Source: Salvator merianae
Lineage: Eukaryota > Chordata > Lepidosauria > Squamata > Teiidae
NCBI GenBank assembly: GCA_003586115.2
Contig: QVOM02000071.1
Coordinates: 113,700-177,699 of the forward strand
DNA length: 64,000 nt
Direction of reading: 5' to 3'
This document shows, in pieces, positions 19,944-29,971 of the stretch. Each line of letters starts with the position of its first letter. Within the stretch, counting starts at the first letter, position 1. The notes beneath the pieces are model-generated. The model was not told where the DNA came from and did not search any database. It worked only from the letters and a program-made list of their open reading frames with translations. The translations under genes and the position numbers were made by a program.

Positions 19944-20891
19944 ATGAACTGCACTGGTATAGCCAAAATCTCTACTTTCAGCCCCAGTCCATTAACAATT
20001 GAAGAATGGATGAAGGGGGACCCTAATTACACCTGCCGCAAATGCGAGTGTGTGTCTTGGCTGGAAGAGAAAGTGCAAGAACTTGAGGAGAGAGTGGCTA
20101 CTCTGAAGCTCATTAGGGAGAAGGAGAGCTTCCTGGATAGAATGAAAGATGCACTTCAAAATGATCACGGAGAAGACAACATCAGAGAACCTGTGGAAGC
20201 TGAGGATTGGAAGCATGTGACCAAAAGAAGCAGGAGGATAAGGAGAGAGTCAGCAACTGTACAGCTTGAAAATCAGTACCAGGCTCTCACAGAGAAGAAA
20301 AATCAGGAAGATCAGAAAGATTTGGTGTGCAATATGAAACCTCTTGAACCGAAAAAAAGAAGAGAAGCTGTGAAGAAGAATAGGAGAGTGGTGGTTGTGG
20401 GGGATTCCTTATTGAGGGGAACAGAGGCAGCTGTGTGCAGACCTGACATGACCTCACGGGAAGTGTGCTGCCTTCCCGCTGCACGAATCAAAGATGTAAC
20501 CGAGAGGCTGCCAAGACTCTTCAGTCCTACAGACTATTACCCGTTCCTACTAATACATGTAGGAACAAATGACACCGCAGGAAGGAACTTTGAAGCTATC
20601 TGCAGAGACTTTGAAGACCTAGGCAGGAAAGTGAAGGAACTGGGAGCGCAAGTTGTCTTCTCTTCTATCCTCCCAGTGAATGGCCGTGGAACAAGAAGAT
20701 GGAGCAAGATTCTACAGGTAAACAACTGGCTATGTCGATGGTGCTGTCAGCAAGGATTTGGATTTCTGGACCATGGACTAAACTACTTATATGATGGACT
20801 CCTTGCAAGAGATGGGCTCCATCTTACAAAGACAGGAAAGTACATATTTGGCAGGAGACTGGCTGCACTCATCAGGAGAGCTTTAAACTAG
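19944..20891 (+). CDS. CR1 ORF1 protein, SGNH-type esterase domain
   Basis: An intact 315-codon frame. Residues about 31-36 hold a CxxCxC cluster. Residues 39-71 are a heptad-rich coiled coil ([17 protein letters not shown]). A basic segment follows (KRSRRIRR near 95). The C-terminal half is an SGNH/GDSL hydrolase: GDSLL near residue 153 (nucleophile serine), GTND near 207, and DGLH near 289 (catalytic Asp/His pair). CR1-type ORF1 proteins bind RNA and carry this esterase fold; its exact substrate is unsettled. The start codon used is the first ATG after the Gypsy junction. The frame is complete to TAG at 20889-20891, unlike ORF2, so the insertion may be fairly recent. Confidence 0.85.
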   Translation: MNCTGIAKISTFSPSPLTIEEWMKGDPNYTCRKCECVSWLEEKVQELEERVATLKLIREKESFLDRMKDALQNDHGEDNIREPVEAEDWKHVTKRSRRIRRESATVQLENQYQALTEKKNQEDQKDLVCNMKPLEPKKRREAVKKNRRVVVVGDSLLRGTEAAVCRPDMTSREVCCLPAARIKDVTERLPRLFSPTDYYPFLLIHVGTNDTAGRNFEAICRDFEDLGRKVKELGAQVVFSSILPVNGRGTRRWSKILQVNNWLCRWCCQQGFGFLDHGLNYLYDGLLARDGLHLTKTGKYIFGRRLAALIRRALN

Positions 20892-21016
20892 GGCGAAAGG
20901 GGAAGGGAAGTAAAAGTCCAGAGAAAGATAAGCAGCTAATAAATACAGATAAGGATCTTGCTACCAGAAATGAAAGGAAGGAACAAAGACAAACAGTTTG
21001 GAAGGAAACTAGAGGA

Positions 21017-21691
21017 GTCAAGCCTGTAAGAGACATTGGTCGCAAACTAAAACGTTTCTATACCAATGCGCAAAGCATGGGAAACAAACAAGGAGAACTG
21101 GAAATCCTAGCACAGGAAAATAAATATGATGTCATAGGCATAACTGAAACTTGGTGGGATGATACACATGATTGGAACACAGAGCTCGAAGGATACAACT
21201 TATTTAAAAAAAACAGGCTTAATAAAAGGGGAGGAGGTGTTGCATTGTATGTAAGGAAAGTATATACCACCACAGAAATTAATCTTTCAGATAATGGAAG
21301 CCCTGTAGAAACCGTTTGGGTGAAAATACAAGGAGAGAGCAACACAAAGGATACTGTTGTAGGAGTTTATTATAGACCCCCTGGACAAACAGAAGATATG
21401 GATGAACTATTTATACATCAGATGGCCAAGCTCTCAGGGAAACACGACCTAGTGATTATGGGAGATTTTAACTATCCGGACATTTGTTGGGAATCTCTCT
21501 CTGGCAAAAGTCACGGGCCCAATAAATTCTTACCCTCTCTGGCAGATAACTTCATTTTCCAAAGGATGGAGGAAAAAACAAGGGGGTCTGCTATCTTGGA
21601 CCTAATCCTTACTAACAGGGAGGAAATGGTTGAGGAAGTAAGGGTGACTGGGACCCTGGGTGGCAGTGACCATGCTATCATCGAGTTTTAG
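21017..21691 (+). pseudogene. CR1 ORF2 apurinic endonuclease domain
   Basis: The plus-strand frame carries all main endonuclease blocks: TNAQSM (asparagine), GITETWWDD (glutamate metal ligand), GDFNYPD, DLILTN and GSDHAIIEF (catalytic His). It stops at TAG 21689-21691, just after the SDH block. Full ORF2 should continue into RT. The sequence after the stop (21692-21978) still encodes the CR1 linker in changed frames and is shortened. The endonuclease therefore looks complete, but it is cut off from its polymerase. Confidence 0.85.
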
Positions 21692-21978
21692 ATAACAAAA
21701 GGAGGAAGATCTGAGAGGACTCAGACTTCAAGGTTAGACTTCAGAGGAGCAGATTTTAATGGACTCAGAAGGAGGGTAGGAAGGATCCATTAGCTGAATG
21801 TCTTAAAGGACAGAAATGTCCAGGAAGGATGGGAAATTTTGAGAAAGGAGATTCTAGAGGCACAATCTTTAACAATTCCTAAAAGAAGAAAGAATGACAA
21901 GCATCTAAAGAGACCAGGGTGGATGAACCCTGAACTTAATAACTTGCTAAAAAGAAAAAAAGAAAGGAGAAGGGTGAT

Positions 21979-23613
21979 TTGGTCAAAAACGACATTCAGA
22001 AGGCAGAACTTCTGAACTCCTATTTTGCATCTGTTTTCTCTCAGAAAGGAAATGAAACATCAGTTGGCCTTCACTGTGCTGTTGAGGGAATAAGAGAATC
22101 AAGGCTCTGTATGGACAAGGAGAAGGTGAGGGAACACTTAGCAAATTTAAATGAATTCAAGTCTCCAGGCCCAGATGAATTACATCCTAGGGTGCTGAAG
22201 GAATTAGCTGATATAATTGCTGAACCACTCTCTGTGATATTTGAGAACTCATGGAAAACAGGAGAAGTCCCAGAAGACTGGAGAAGGGTGAATGTTGTCC
22301 CTATCTTTAAAAATGGAAAGAAGGCTGACCCAGGCAACTACAGGCCTGTGAGCCTGACTTCAATACCAGGCAAGATCCTGGAACAAATCATTAAACAGCA
22401 TATATGGGAGCACTTGGATGGGAATGCAGTAATTAACCAGAGCCAACATGGATTTGTAACAAGCAAGTCATGGCAGACTAACCTCATTTCCTTTTATGAC
22501 AAAATTACTGGATGGATCGATCAAGGAAAGGCTGTGGACATAGTATATCTTGACTTTAGCAAAGCATTTGACAGGGTGTCTCATACTATACTTATTGAAA
22601 AAATGATCAAATATGAGATTGACAGGACAACTGTTAGGTGGATTCATAACTGGCTTAGTGATCGTACTCAAAGAGTGGTCATAAATGGCTTCACATCCGA
22701 TTGGAAGACTGTCTCGAGTGGGGTACCGCAAGGCTTTGTCTTGGGCCCATTGCTGTTCAACATTTTTATAAACGATCTGGATGAAGGTGTCGAGGGGACG
22801 CTGATCAAATTTGCAGACGACACAAAGCTAGGAGGGGTTACTAACACTAGGGAGGAGAAGGAGAGGATTCAAAAGGATTTGGACAAGCTTGAACAGTGGG
22901 CTGAAACTAACAGAATGACATTTAACAGGGAGAAATGCAAAGTTTTACATCTAGGTAAGAAAAATGACAATATCCAATACAGAATGGGAGGAATCTCGCT
23001 GAGCAGCAGCACATGTGAAAAGGATCTGGGTGTACTAGTAGATCATAGATTAAACATGTGTCAACAGTGTGATGCAGCTGCAAAAAGGGCAAACACCATC
23101 CTGGGCTGTATCAAGAGGAGTATAGAGTCTAGATCACGAGAAGTAATTGTCCCGCTTTACTCTTCCTTGGTCAGACCTCATCTGGAGTATTGTGTCCAGT
23201 TCTGGGCGCCCCAGTTTAAAAGGGACATTGACAAACTGGAACAAGTTCAGAGAAGGGCGACCAAAATGGTGAGTGGTCTGCAAACCATGTCCTACGAGGA
23301 ACGGTTAAAGGACCTAGGAATGTTTAGCCTGCAGAAGAGAAGACTGAGAGGAGATATGATAGCTGTTTTCAAGTATCTGAAGGGCTGTCACAGTGCAGAA
23401 GGATTGGCCCTGTTCTCAGTTGCACAAGAAGGAAGGACTAGAAACAATGGGATGAAACTTCAAGGGAGTAGATACAGGCTAGATATTAGGAAAAACTTTC
23501 TGACCGTAAGGGCAATCAGTCACTGGAACAGGTTACCACAGGAGGTGGTGGGCTCTCATTCGCTGGAGATCTTCAAGGAGAGGCTGGACAGCTATCTGTC
23601 CGGGATGCTTTAG
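21979..23613 (+). pseudogene. CR1 ORF2 reverse transcriptase, open but detached
   Basis: A 544-codon open frame. It has the linker (LNSYFASVFSQKG), then SPGPDELHPRVLKELA, YRPVSLTSIPGKI (motif 2), VDIVYLDFSKAFDRVSH (motif A, first Asp), SSGVPQGFVLGPLLFNIFIN (motif B) and KFADDTKLGG (motif C, catalytic FADD). Next come the thumb and the C-terminal region with [19 protein letters not shown]. All catalytic aspartates are present. The frame ends at TAG 23611-23613. It lacks the endonuclease in frame because of a stop, frameshifts and a deletion near 21.69-21.98 kb, so it cannot retrotranspose by itself. Confidence 0.88.
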
Positions 23614-23681
23614 TGAATCCTGCATTGAGCAGGGGGTTGGACTCGATGACCCTGGAGGTCCCTTCCAACTCTATGATTCTA
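23614..23681 (+). other. CR1 3' UTR and recognition end
   Basis: GTTGGACTCGATGACCCTGG is followed by TCCAACTCTATGATTCT, the conserved CR1 3' end used for template recognition. Bases after 23681 return to minus-strand Gypsy sequence. Confidence 0.9.
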
Positions 23682-23685
23682 AGCA

Positions 23686-23765
23686 CCTTGTAAACCCTGA
23701 ATCTACTAACCCTGTGACATTCATATCCCCTTCTCCAGTTTGTGTTCCTTAATTGCACTCTAACT
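23686..23765 (-). pseudogene. Gypsy-1 protease, 5' half with active site
   Basis: On the minus strand one frame gives LLLVRVQL, the first strand of a Gypsy aspartic protease, and another gives VTGLVDSGFTR, with the D-S-G active-site triad. They lie one frameshift apart. The CR1 insertion begins a few bases after DSG. The 3' half is at 19.73-19.94 kb. Confidence 0.65.
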
Positions 23766-23946
23766 AATAAAAGGATGGCCTGGTCACCTACCCTGGCTAC
23801 AGTGCACCCTACTTGCTTCTCCTACCCTTCATTCTGTTCCTCATTGCTTGATATAACCTCAAACGTGAATCATGCTTCAGAGTTGCATAGTCAGATACCA
23901 ATCTGCTGCCTTGGTACTGCCACTGCAGCTGACTGAGATCTTTTTC

Positions 23947-24123
23947 TCACTGGAACAGGTTCCCAAAGCATTCCCTCAGCGCCCACTTGACAGCTTCCGC
24001 TTCCAGCTGCCCTGCTATAGGTGTAAAGGAACCACTTGACTCCTCCAAAAAGCTGGCTACTTGGATAAGGAAGAAAGGTAGTTTTGGGGAGTTGCTGTTG
24101 AGCATAGCCTTCAGCTGTGTCAT
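23947..24123 (-). pseudogene. Gypsy-1 gag N-terminal relic
   Basis: An ATG-started minus-strand frame of 58 codons, MTQLKAMLNSNS..., with FLIQVASFLEE and EAEAVKWALRECF. These are the blocks of a retrotransposon Gag capsid start (…FLVQ..YF.. and ..A..W...) in Gypsy elements. It ends in a stop after NLFQ; related sequence continues in other frames to about 23.77 kb. No zinc knuckle is visible, so gag is internally deleted. Confidence 0.5.
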
Positions 24124-24296
24124 TGGATAAGATCTCAGCTGTCATGGTCACTACTCACTTGAGGCATCCTCATCCACTCCTGCAGCCTTGGGCCAGTTGC
24201 TAGCTTCAGTCATTCTGCAAAGCAGTTCTGCTAATAGGCTCCCACTGTGGACTTGGCTTCTACATATCTGTTAGCCCTTAATCTCTAGCAGATTGG

Positions 24297-24800
24297 TTAA
24301 ATGTGTGACAATTTGAGCAAATTGGGGTATGAACCGGCTATAGAAATTTGCAAATCCCCCAAATCTTTATAATTGTACGTATGCAGTACCTCCAAATTCA
24401 CCATGTCTTTTACCTTTTTTGAGTTCATCTCGATCCCTTTGGCTGATATTCTATAGCCCCAAAATTGCAGTTTATCTTTATGCAATTCACATTTGGACAA
24501 CCTAACATACAACTGATTGTCCTTCGTTTTTTTCAACACCTTCCTGACTAGCTTCACTTGGAATTTGTAGTCTTTAGAATACAAAATCAGATCATCCAGA
24601 TAAACTAAAGCTCCTTTGTACAGGAATTTCTGGAGTACCTCATTTATTAGGTGCATAAATACCTTAGGGGTCCCAGTACATCGAAAGGGTATGACCAGAT
24701 ATTCAAATTGCCTAATTGCATGTTAAAAGTAGTATTCCACTCATTCCCCTCCTTAATTCACACCTGATAATACACTTCTTGGAGATCAAGATGGTTGGGG
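24297..24800 (-). pseudogene. Gypsy-2 reverse transcriptase relic
   Basis: The minus strand encodes NHLDLQEVYYQV, then (frameshifted) EWNTTFNMQLGNLNIWSYPF, and then a 120-codon frame starting MHLINEVLQKFLYKGALVYL with DDLILYSKD. The catalytic YLDD is intact. KLQFWGYRISAKGIEM and a thumb end (FANFYSRFIPQFA, shifted frame) follow. N-terminal RT and protease are missing, with gag joined directly to it. It is inactive. Confidence 0.85.
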
Positions 24801-24869
24801 TTCATGGCCTTGGAGTTTGCACCAGATGATGCTCTGGACCACCTTTTTGTAGGGTCCCTCCTTGTTCTA

Positions 24870-25530
24870 TCATCAGATTTTGAGGCAAACTAACAGGCAT
24901 ATGCCCTTCTTTGTTGCAGTGAAGGCACATCCCCAACCACTGTCATCACTCTCTCCTCCATTTGCAATTTTCCTGGTGCCTTGATGACTTTCTTTCATGG
25001 AAATGCTTTCAGCCCAGGACAACATGGCTTGCCTTTGCTGAATTTACTTAAGACTCTGACGCTTTGCCTCTATCTCTCCTGCCAAACAGATCTATCCTAG
25101 AAGATTAGTGGGGTCGTCTTGCATGAATGCCCACTCTAGTATATCAGGATGGAGCCCCTCACAGAATTGTTGCACTTTGGTGGTTTCTAACCATTCGCAC
25201 ACTTACCTTGCAAATTGCTGCAATTTGTTTGTGTAGTCAGCTATCAACTGACTTGTTTTCCTGTTTCAGGTGGTGCACCTGAGTCCGTGTGTCCTCATGC
25301 CAGAACAGGTCTTTAAAACACTCTCTAAGGCCTGTCATAAACACCTCCAACAACTGCAGATCAGGAACCTCAATGTTGGACAAATTCACCACACACTCAG
25401 TCACTTCTCCCTCCAGCTGGCCTAACTCTGCAGGCCAGAAAAGAAACTTTCCCTGCTTTCAAAGTTTCAGAGAGTTTTATTGCAGTATATTGCAAATAGC
25501 TCATTTTCAGGGCCATTATTAGAAACCCAG
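24870..25530 (-). pseudogene. Gypsy-2 gag relic with zinc knuckle
   Basis: Minus-strand frames show Gag capsid C-terminal features: LLEVFMTGLRECFKDLF, HHLKQENKSVDSYTNKLQQF, and a nucleocapsid zinc knuckle CLHCNKEGH at 24901-24927. The usual last cysteine is not where expected, so the knuckle is degraded. Frames are interrupted by stops at several points. The reading passes straight into mid-RT sequence near 24.80-24.85 kb. Confidence 0.65.
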
Positions 25531-25560
25531 TGAAATGTTGCTGGACTCTTCCCATCTTGG

Positions 25561-25565
25561 GAGAC

Positions 25566-25614
<49 letters not shown>

Positions 25615-25665
25615 TTATTTCATTTTTATCCCACCCTATACCCAAAGGTCTCAGGGGGGATTACA
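25561..25665 (-). repeat. L2 LINE 3' tail with expanded tetranucleotide
   Basis: On the minus strand this is TTGTAATCCCCCCTGAG..CTTTGGGTATAGGGTGGGAT, then AAAAATGAAATAAATAG. It matches the L2 3' end at 51728-51780 (GTAACCGCCCTGAGATCTTC.. and GGGATAAAAATG). The following (TATC/GATA) run lies exactly where the L2 terminal repeat would be. Confidence 0.75.
25565..25615. repeat. (CTAT)n microsatellite
   Basis: About 12 perfect CTAT units, seeded by the L2 3' terminal repeat. Confidence 0.97.
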
Positions 25666-26362
25666 ACATTAAAAACCAATATAAAATAAATATACTAAAA
25701 CAATAACAGTGTCTGAAAATGGGGAGGAAAAGTTGTTTCCTTATTTAGCCAAAGGTCAGGGCAAAGAGGTGTATCTTCACTGCTTTCCTAAACATATAAA
25801 GGGGAGGTGGATGACAAACCTCATGGGGGAGACTATTCCATAGTCTGGGAGCCATCACAGACTCCCACTGGTATGCTCCCAGATGCTATTTTAGCGTTAG
25901 GGAGTGGGCCAGCTGCCAGTGCCATGCAGAATGGTCCTCAGGAGGCACAGGCTCCTGGAAACCACTCTAATGTATGGACACCTTGTTTGCTGGTGGCGGC
26001 TAGCATTGTTCCCAGGACTGTGCTAAAAGTGCCATAAAGAGGTTTGCAATGGCCTGGGATGGTCATGTACATTCACATTATAGTATGTAAAATAGTAGTG
26101 CTCACTCAGAAGAAGGGTAGAATTAACACTTTTTTTTTTTTAAATGAATTAATTTTTCCAACTTAAAATAAGGGCATTAATAATTGAATAAAGACTATCT
26201 AAAAGAAGACCTTTCAGAATACAGTAAAGCAGGAGTAAGGAAATAGACTGATCATTTTTATTTTGAGCCTATCATTTAGAGCCAAGGGCATGTATGTGTG
26301 TGAGAGAAAGAGAGCTCTAACCAAAATGGCACAATGCAAAATATTTTGTCAGAAGATGGAAG
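25666..26362. other. Repeat-like stretch, no gene seen
   Basis: 25666-25860 has the wording of a L2-associated 3' UTR or SINE body (CCATAGTCTGGGAGCC, AAGAGGTGTATCTTCACTGC) continuing from the L2 tail. The rest is AT-rich with a T run near 26130. The 76-codon open frame at 25807-26037 is not supported as a gene. Confidence 0.4.
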
Positions 26363-26370
26363 CTAGTTAT

Positions 26371-26689
26371 TAGAAATGTGCAAAAGCACTTCTGCATTCA
26401 AAAATTCAATTGAATATTTTGCATTTGCTGATATTGACATCAAACCAAAAATGCATTTTTTTGCATTTCCGGGATTCGAGCAAAATGATCCCCTTCATGA
26501 AAATATTTGTGTTTTTGCTGTGTTTTTTCCCATTAAAAGGGCATTTTCAGTGGGAAAAAATAATAAAAACAGCAAAAAAAAAAAAGGAAAAAAATGTTTT
26601 TCCACTATTGCAATTCACCAACAAAGCAAAATATGTATTTTGCTTCGACAGCAAAATGAAAACATGAATTTAATTTGTGCATATCCCTA
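26371..26689. mobile_element. hAT-like non-autonomous element
   Basis: A 319-bp element with ends TAGAAATGTGCAAAA and (right end, inverted) TAGGGATATGCACAAA. It is flanked by an 8-bp direct repeat with one mismatch: CTAGTTAT (26363-26370) and CTAGTTGT (26690-26697). The 8-bp target duplication is the mark of hAT transposons. The interior is A-rich and rich in GCAAAA and CATTTT words. The two overlapping open frames (26376-26693, 26410-26667) are low-complexity and not genes. Confidence 0.75.
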
Positions 26690-26697
26690 CTAGTTGT

Positions 26698-27448
26698 TAC
26701 AATGGAACAAAATTCAAAATATTTCTAGTGTAGGCAAGAATGAGGATATTCAAAGCACTCCATTATTCCTACAAGTAGCAGTGCGGGGTGATAAGATATA
26801 ATTGGTGTTCCATACCACCCAACCCATATAAAATGTCCAATTAATTTGTTTTAAATCATCATCATCATAATACATTAAACTGCCATAGAAATCCTATAGG
26901 TTATTTGGGAAAGGATTTTAAAAGAAAATCAAAAAGGAGGAAAACAGCAACTGAAATGACAGAACAATACAATTCAAAATTTATTTCAACCCTTAAGCAG
27001 GACCTAATTTTTAGGGCTGTTATATTTTGAGCTTAAATATTTTCAGCTCAAGAAGTTTCGAACATTCCTGTTTGGGACCACACAGCAGGAGAAACAGGTC
27101 AGTGATATGTTTGAAAGTCTTCCTTTCAACCACTTAAACCTGGTGCCATATCAGGATAGACCAGGTCCCAATGTGCATGGTCAAAAGCATATATTTTAAT
27201 TCAGTCATTGTCCTGCCTGCAGTCTTACTCCCTGGGATATGCAACCTGTCCCAGAGAGGAACAGGTTGCTTCTGGCACAGTACAGGGTCATTTGTACTGG
27301 GACAGCCCGTCCTACACCATCTCCCCTCCACCAGCTCCGAAGTCTGTGCTAGCTTCAGAGCCAGTGCTGGAGATTTTGAACACTATTGCAACTGCACACC
27401 ACAAATGCCACACACACACACACACTGCATACCAGAACAGGGGTCCAT
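26698..27448. other. Non-coding stretch, no gene seen
   Basis: A CAT-rich simple stretch (ATCATCATCATAATAC) near 26857 and a CA run at about 27410-27425. No element ends were found. Confidence 0.45.
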
Positions 27449-27628
27449 GGCCCTTTCTGCACTAGGCCTTATTCTGGATTATATCTCGGAATAGGGACCT
27501 GCCATCTGCATGCTAGTGCAGACTATGGTAGGCCCTGGGCCTACAAATCATTAGTTTGTACTAGCATGTGGATGGCAGGTCCCTATTCCAGAATATAATC
27601 TGCAATAAGGCCAAGTGCAGAAAGGGCC
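27449..27628. mobile_element. 180-bp GGCCC-ended foldback MITE, copy 1
   Basis: Almost the whole element is one inverted repeat. The left half starts GGCCCTTTCTGCACTAGGCC and the right half ends GGCCAAGTGCAGAAAGGGCC, with a short unpaired centre near 27535-27550. The sister copy is at 57967-58146, also 180 bp. No clear target duplication here. Encodes nothing. Confidence 0.85.
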
Positions 27629-29276
27629 ACTGTGCCTTCAAGCGCACAGCCTGACAAGGGCCCCAGCATGCTGATAGAATTCATCATTGAGGTAAACTGG
27701 GCAAAGCACAATTTCCAGTATGTGGAAGGGAGGCCCATAGATCCTTTCCTAGCATAGGACAATATCCTGTTTGGAAAGAGTCTCAGTCAAAAGGCTGCTA
27801 GTGTCCTTGAGCAATCATCCACATAACCACAGAGCTGAATGAACAAAAGAATAAATATCGTGCTTGTCTTGCTTCTAACATCACTTGTTCCTCAACCAAT
27901 TTGCACAGGGCGCTCATTTAACTGAATGAGTAAACATGTATGCATCTTGACTCTTGTTACAAAATATATTGAGAAAGAATAACCATCACTCACTGAGAAT
28001 GTTGGCTTCCTCATTATTGTATAATACAGACACATAGAAATATCTACTAAAAAACTGAAGGACGCCTTTTAGATAAAGATTTTGAGATTCAAATGTTCTA
28101 CACTATCATAATTGCCCACACATCCCCAGTGCTTTTCCCAGGAATGGTTCAGCTCCTTGCCTCATGCTGGAAAGTTCTGCTTTTCTGTGTTCCAATATGC
28201 TGCCTTAATTCTATTGTGTAGCATTTCAGAGTTCTATCATTGCAAAATATAGTATCAAACACAATCTTTTTCCATAGGAATGTGTTAAACAGGCCATGAA
28301 AAGCCAGCATGATCAAAAGATGTTCTACAAAGTATTGATATTTTACTGCTTCTTACATCTAGCTTCTACAGTAATTCACCATATCAAAAATACAATATTT
28401 GTAGGTTCTTCTTCATAAAGGTCTTTATAGGTTTCAAAATTTAAACACCATACAGATGAAGCTGAATTGGAAACTAAAAGTATCTAAGGTGTACATTTTA
28501 GAAAAAAAAATTCAATTAAGTGGGATTTTAGCTGTTTCAATAAAATTGGACTCTCCTTTTTCAAGATAAGCGTCCTATAGAGCTGCAGCAACCTTTATGT
28601 GGAAGGAATATCCACTTCTACTAAACGTATAATCCTAGATCAGGACACAATACACACAACAGGAAATCAATATATAGTAGAATCAATTTGAAAATATAAA
28701 ATAAACTAATATATGAGTGGAAAATTGACTTCCTATGGATTAAAAAGAGTGCAAATAGTGGAAAATCTGTCTTTTAACAGGACAAGGTGGGGAGCCATAA
28801 TCATGCAACTGATTAAGTATCTAGTATCAAACCAGGTAGGATTTTATTTTCCACTTATAAAAAGGCTTTAATAAAGAAAGAATATACGGGCACATTTTTT
28901 CCTGTGTTGTGGATTAAAATGTGTGTAATACTATGATTAAGGCTCAAAGAGAAAGAAATATACTGCATACTATTTAAAATATCAACAACATAAAACCACA
29001 TGGATTATATTATACTTCATATATTTAATGTGTAAAACATAAGTTTTAAAATGAAAAAGAATGGATAAAATGGTTCTTAGAGTAATTGGTGTTGAACGTT
29101 GTCTCTAGAATTGGATCAAAACAATCTTAATATACCAAAATAAAAGCATGTTTCATTTTAATCAGCCAGGCTAAGAGTTAAGTAAGATATTGTGGTTGTT
29201 GGTATGCTAAATAAAGAAAAGTGAAAGTGTCAAAGGCCATTCACTGGGGCAGAAGAGGGTTAATAAATATGTTTCA
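27629..29276. other. AT-rich stretch, no gene seen
   Basis: About 1.6 kb of AT-rich sequence without recognisable repeat ends or coding frames. A likely unique background sequence. Confidence 0.4.
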
Positions 29277-29717
29277 TTGCAATTCTTGGTTCTCTTTTCT
29301 CCAGCTAACAAGAATGAGTGGCTAAATTTTTCCAGTGACAGGGACAATTCTGTTCCTCTTTGGGACCACATGCCAGTACTGAGCATGTCCAATGCTACCT
29401 CTATATCACCATCCCAGGAATGGGACAGTGGGGCCAGCAGAACTATGATTGAAACTACTCTGACTGATAAGTTCCAGCTCCCTATTGTGGAAATATCTGA
29501 ACCAGTTATTTTCATAACTTTCAATGACTCCGAGAGCCAAAAGTCAGTCACCCATAGAACAGTTCTGCTAAAAGTCCAGGTAGCTTATCATGTAGAGAAC
29601 TTGCAGTTCCTGGGAGTCTGCATTTCCTATTATCCTATTATTCTTGGGATGAACTGGCTCAGAAATCATGACCCGCACATTATTTGGAGTAAACAAGGCA
29701 TTGTTTTTGACTCTTAA
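29277..29717 (+). pseudogene. Gypsy-3 protease region
   Basis: A 146-codon plus-strand frame. The start holds no known domain. From about residue 50 it shows WDSGASRTMI (D-S-G active site of a pepsin-like retroelement protease), LLKVQVAYHVENLQFLGVC, IILGMNWLRNHDPHIIW (the conserved LGMxWL..H.P.I.W end). Gag is not visible upstream, so the element is 5' truncated. The active-site triad is intact, but the rest of pol is broken. Confidence 0.75.
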
Positions 29718-29769
29718 CAAATGTGCACTGCACTGAATTAACAAAAAGCTCACGGGGCAACTTTAGAGA

Positions 29770-29971
29770 TTCTGTTTGTGGGCCCAAACAGTACACCTCT
29801 CTGTGCAATCCAGCATGAGCACCCGATTAACCACTTACCAGAGTTTTACCAAGAGTTTGCAGATGTGTTTGAGGAAAAGGAAGCTGACATGTTATCTCCT
29901 CACTGTCCTTTTGAATACGCCATCAAATTGCTACCTGGAGTAAAACTTTCTACTGCATATTTGTACTCTAT
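29770..29971 (+). pseudogene. Gypsy-3 RT N-terminal fragment
   Basis: A plus-strand frame with HLPEFYQEFADVFEEKEADM, then FEYAIKLLPGVKLSTAYLYS. It is the start of a Ty3/Gypsy RT and stops abruptly where the GGCC-ended transposon begins at 29972. Confidence 0.85.

Larger units (their letters stand above)
19941..23681 (+). mobile_element. CR1 LINE, nearly full length
   Basis: A plus-strand CR1 retrotransposon of about 3.74 kb with ORF1 (SGNH-type esterase), ORF2 endonuclease and reverse transcriptase, and the typical short 3' UTR that ends TCCAACTCTATGATTCT. ORF1 starts within a few bases of the junction with Gypsy-1, so the 5' UTR and perhaps the very start of ORF1 are missing. ORF2 is damaged between its endonuclease and RT parts. 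It lies in the opposite strand to the host Gypsy-1 and splits its protease. No target duplication is apparent, as usual for CR1. Confidence 0.92.

Noticed and set aside
25565..25615. Regular short repeats resembling a CRISPR array
   Set aside because: A tetranucleotide microsatellite with no spacers; CRISPR is not expected in this animal sequence.
26376..26693. Overlapping A-rich open frames
   Set aside because: They lie within the hAT-like element and encode low-complexity lysine and phenylalanine repeats.
29277..29720. Protease-like frame as a domesticated host gene
   Set aside because: It is followed in order by RT, RNase H and integrase relics of one Gypsy element, so it is part of that element.
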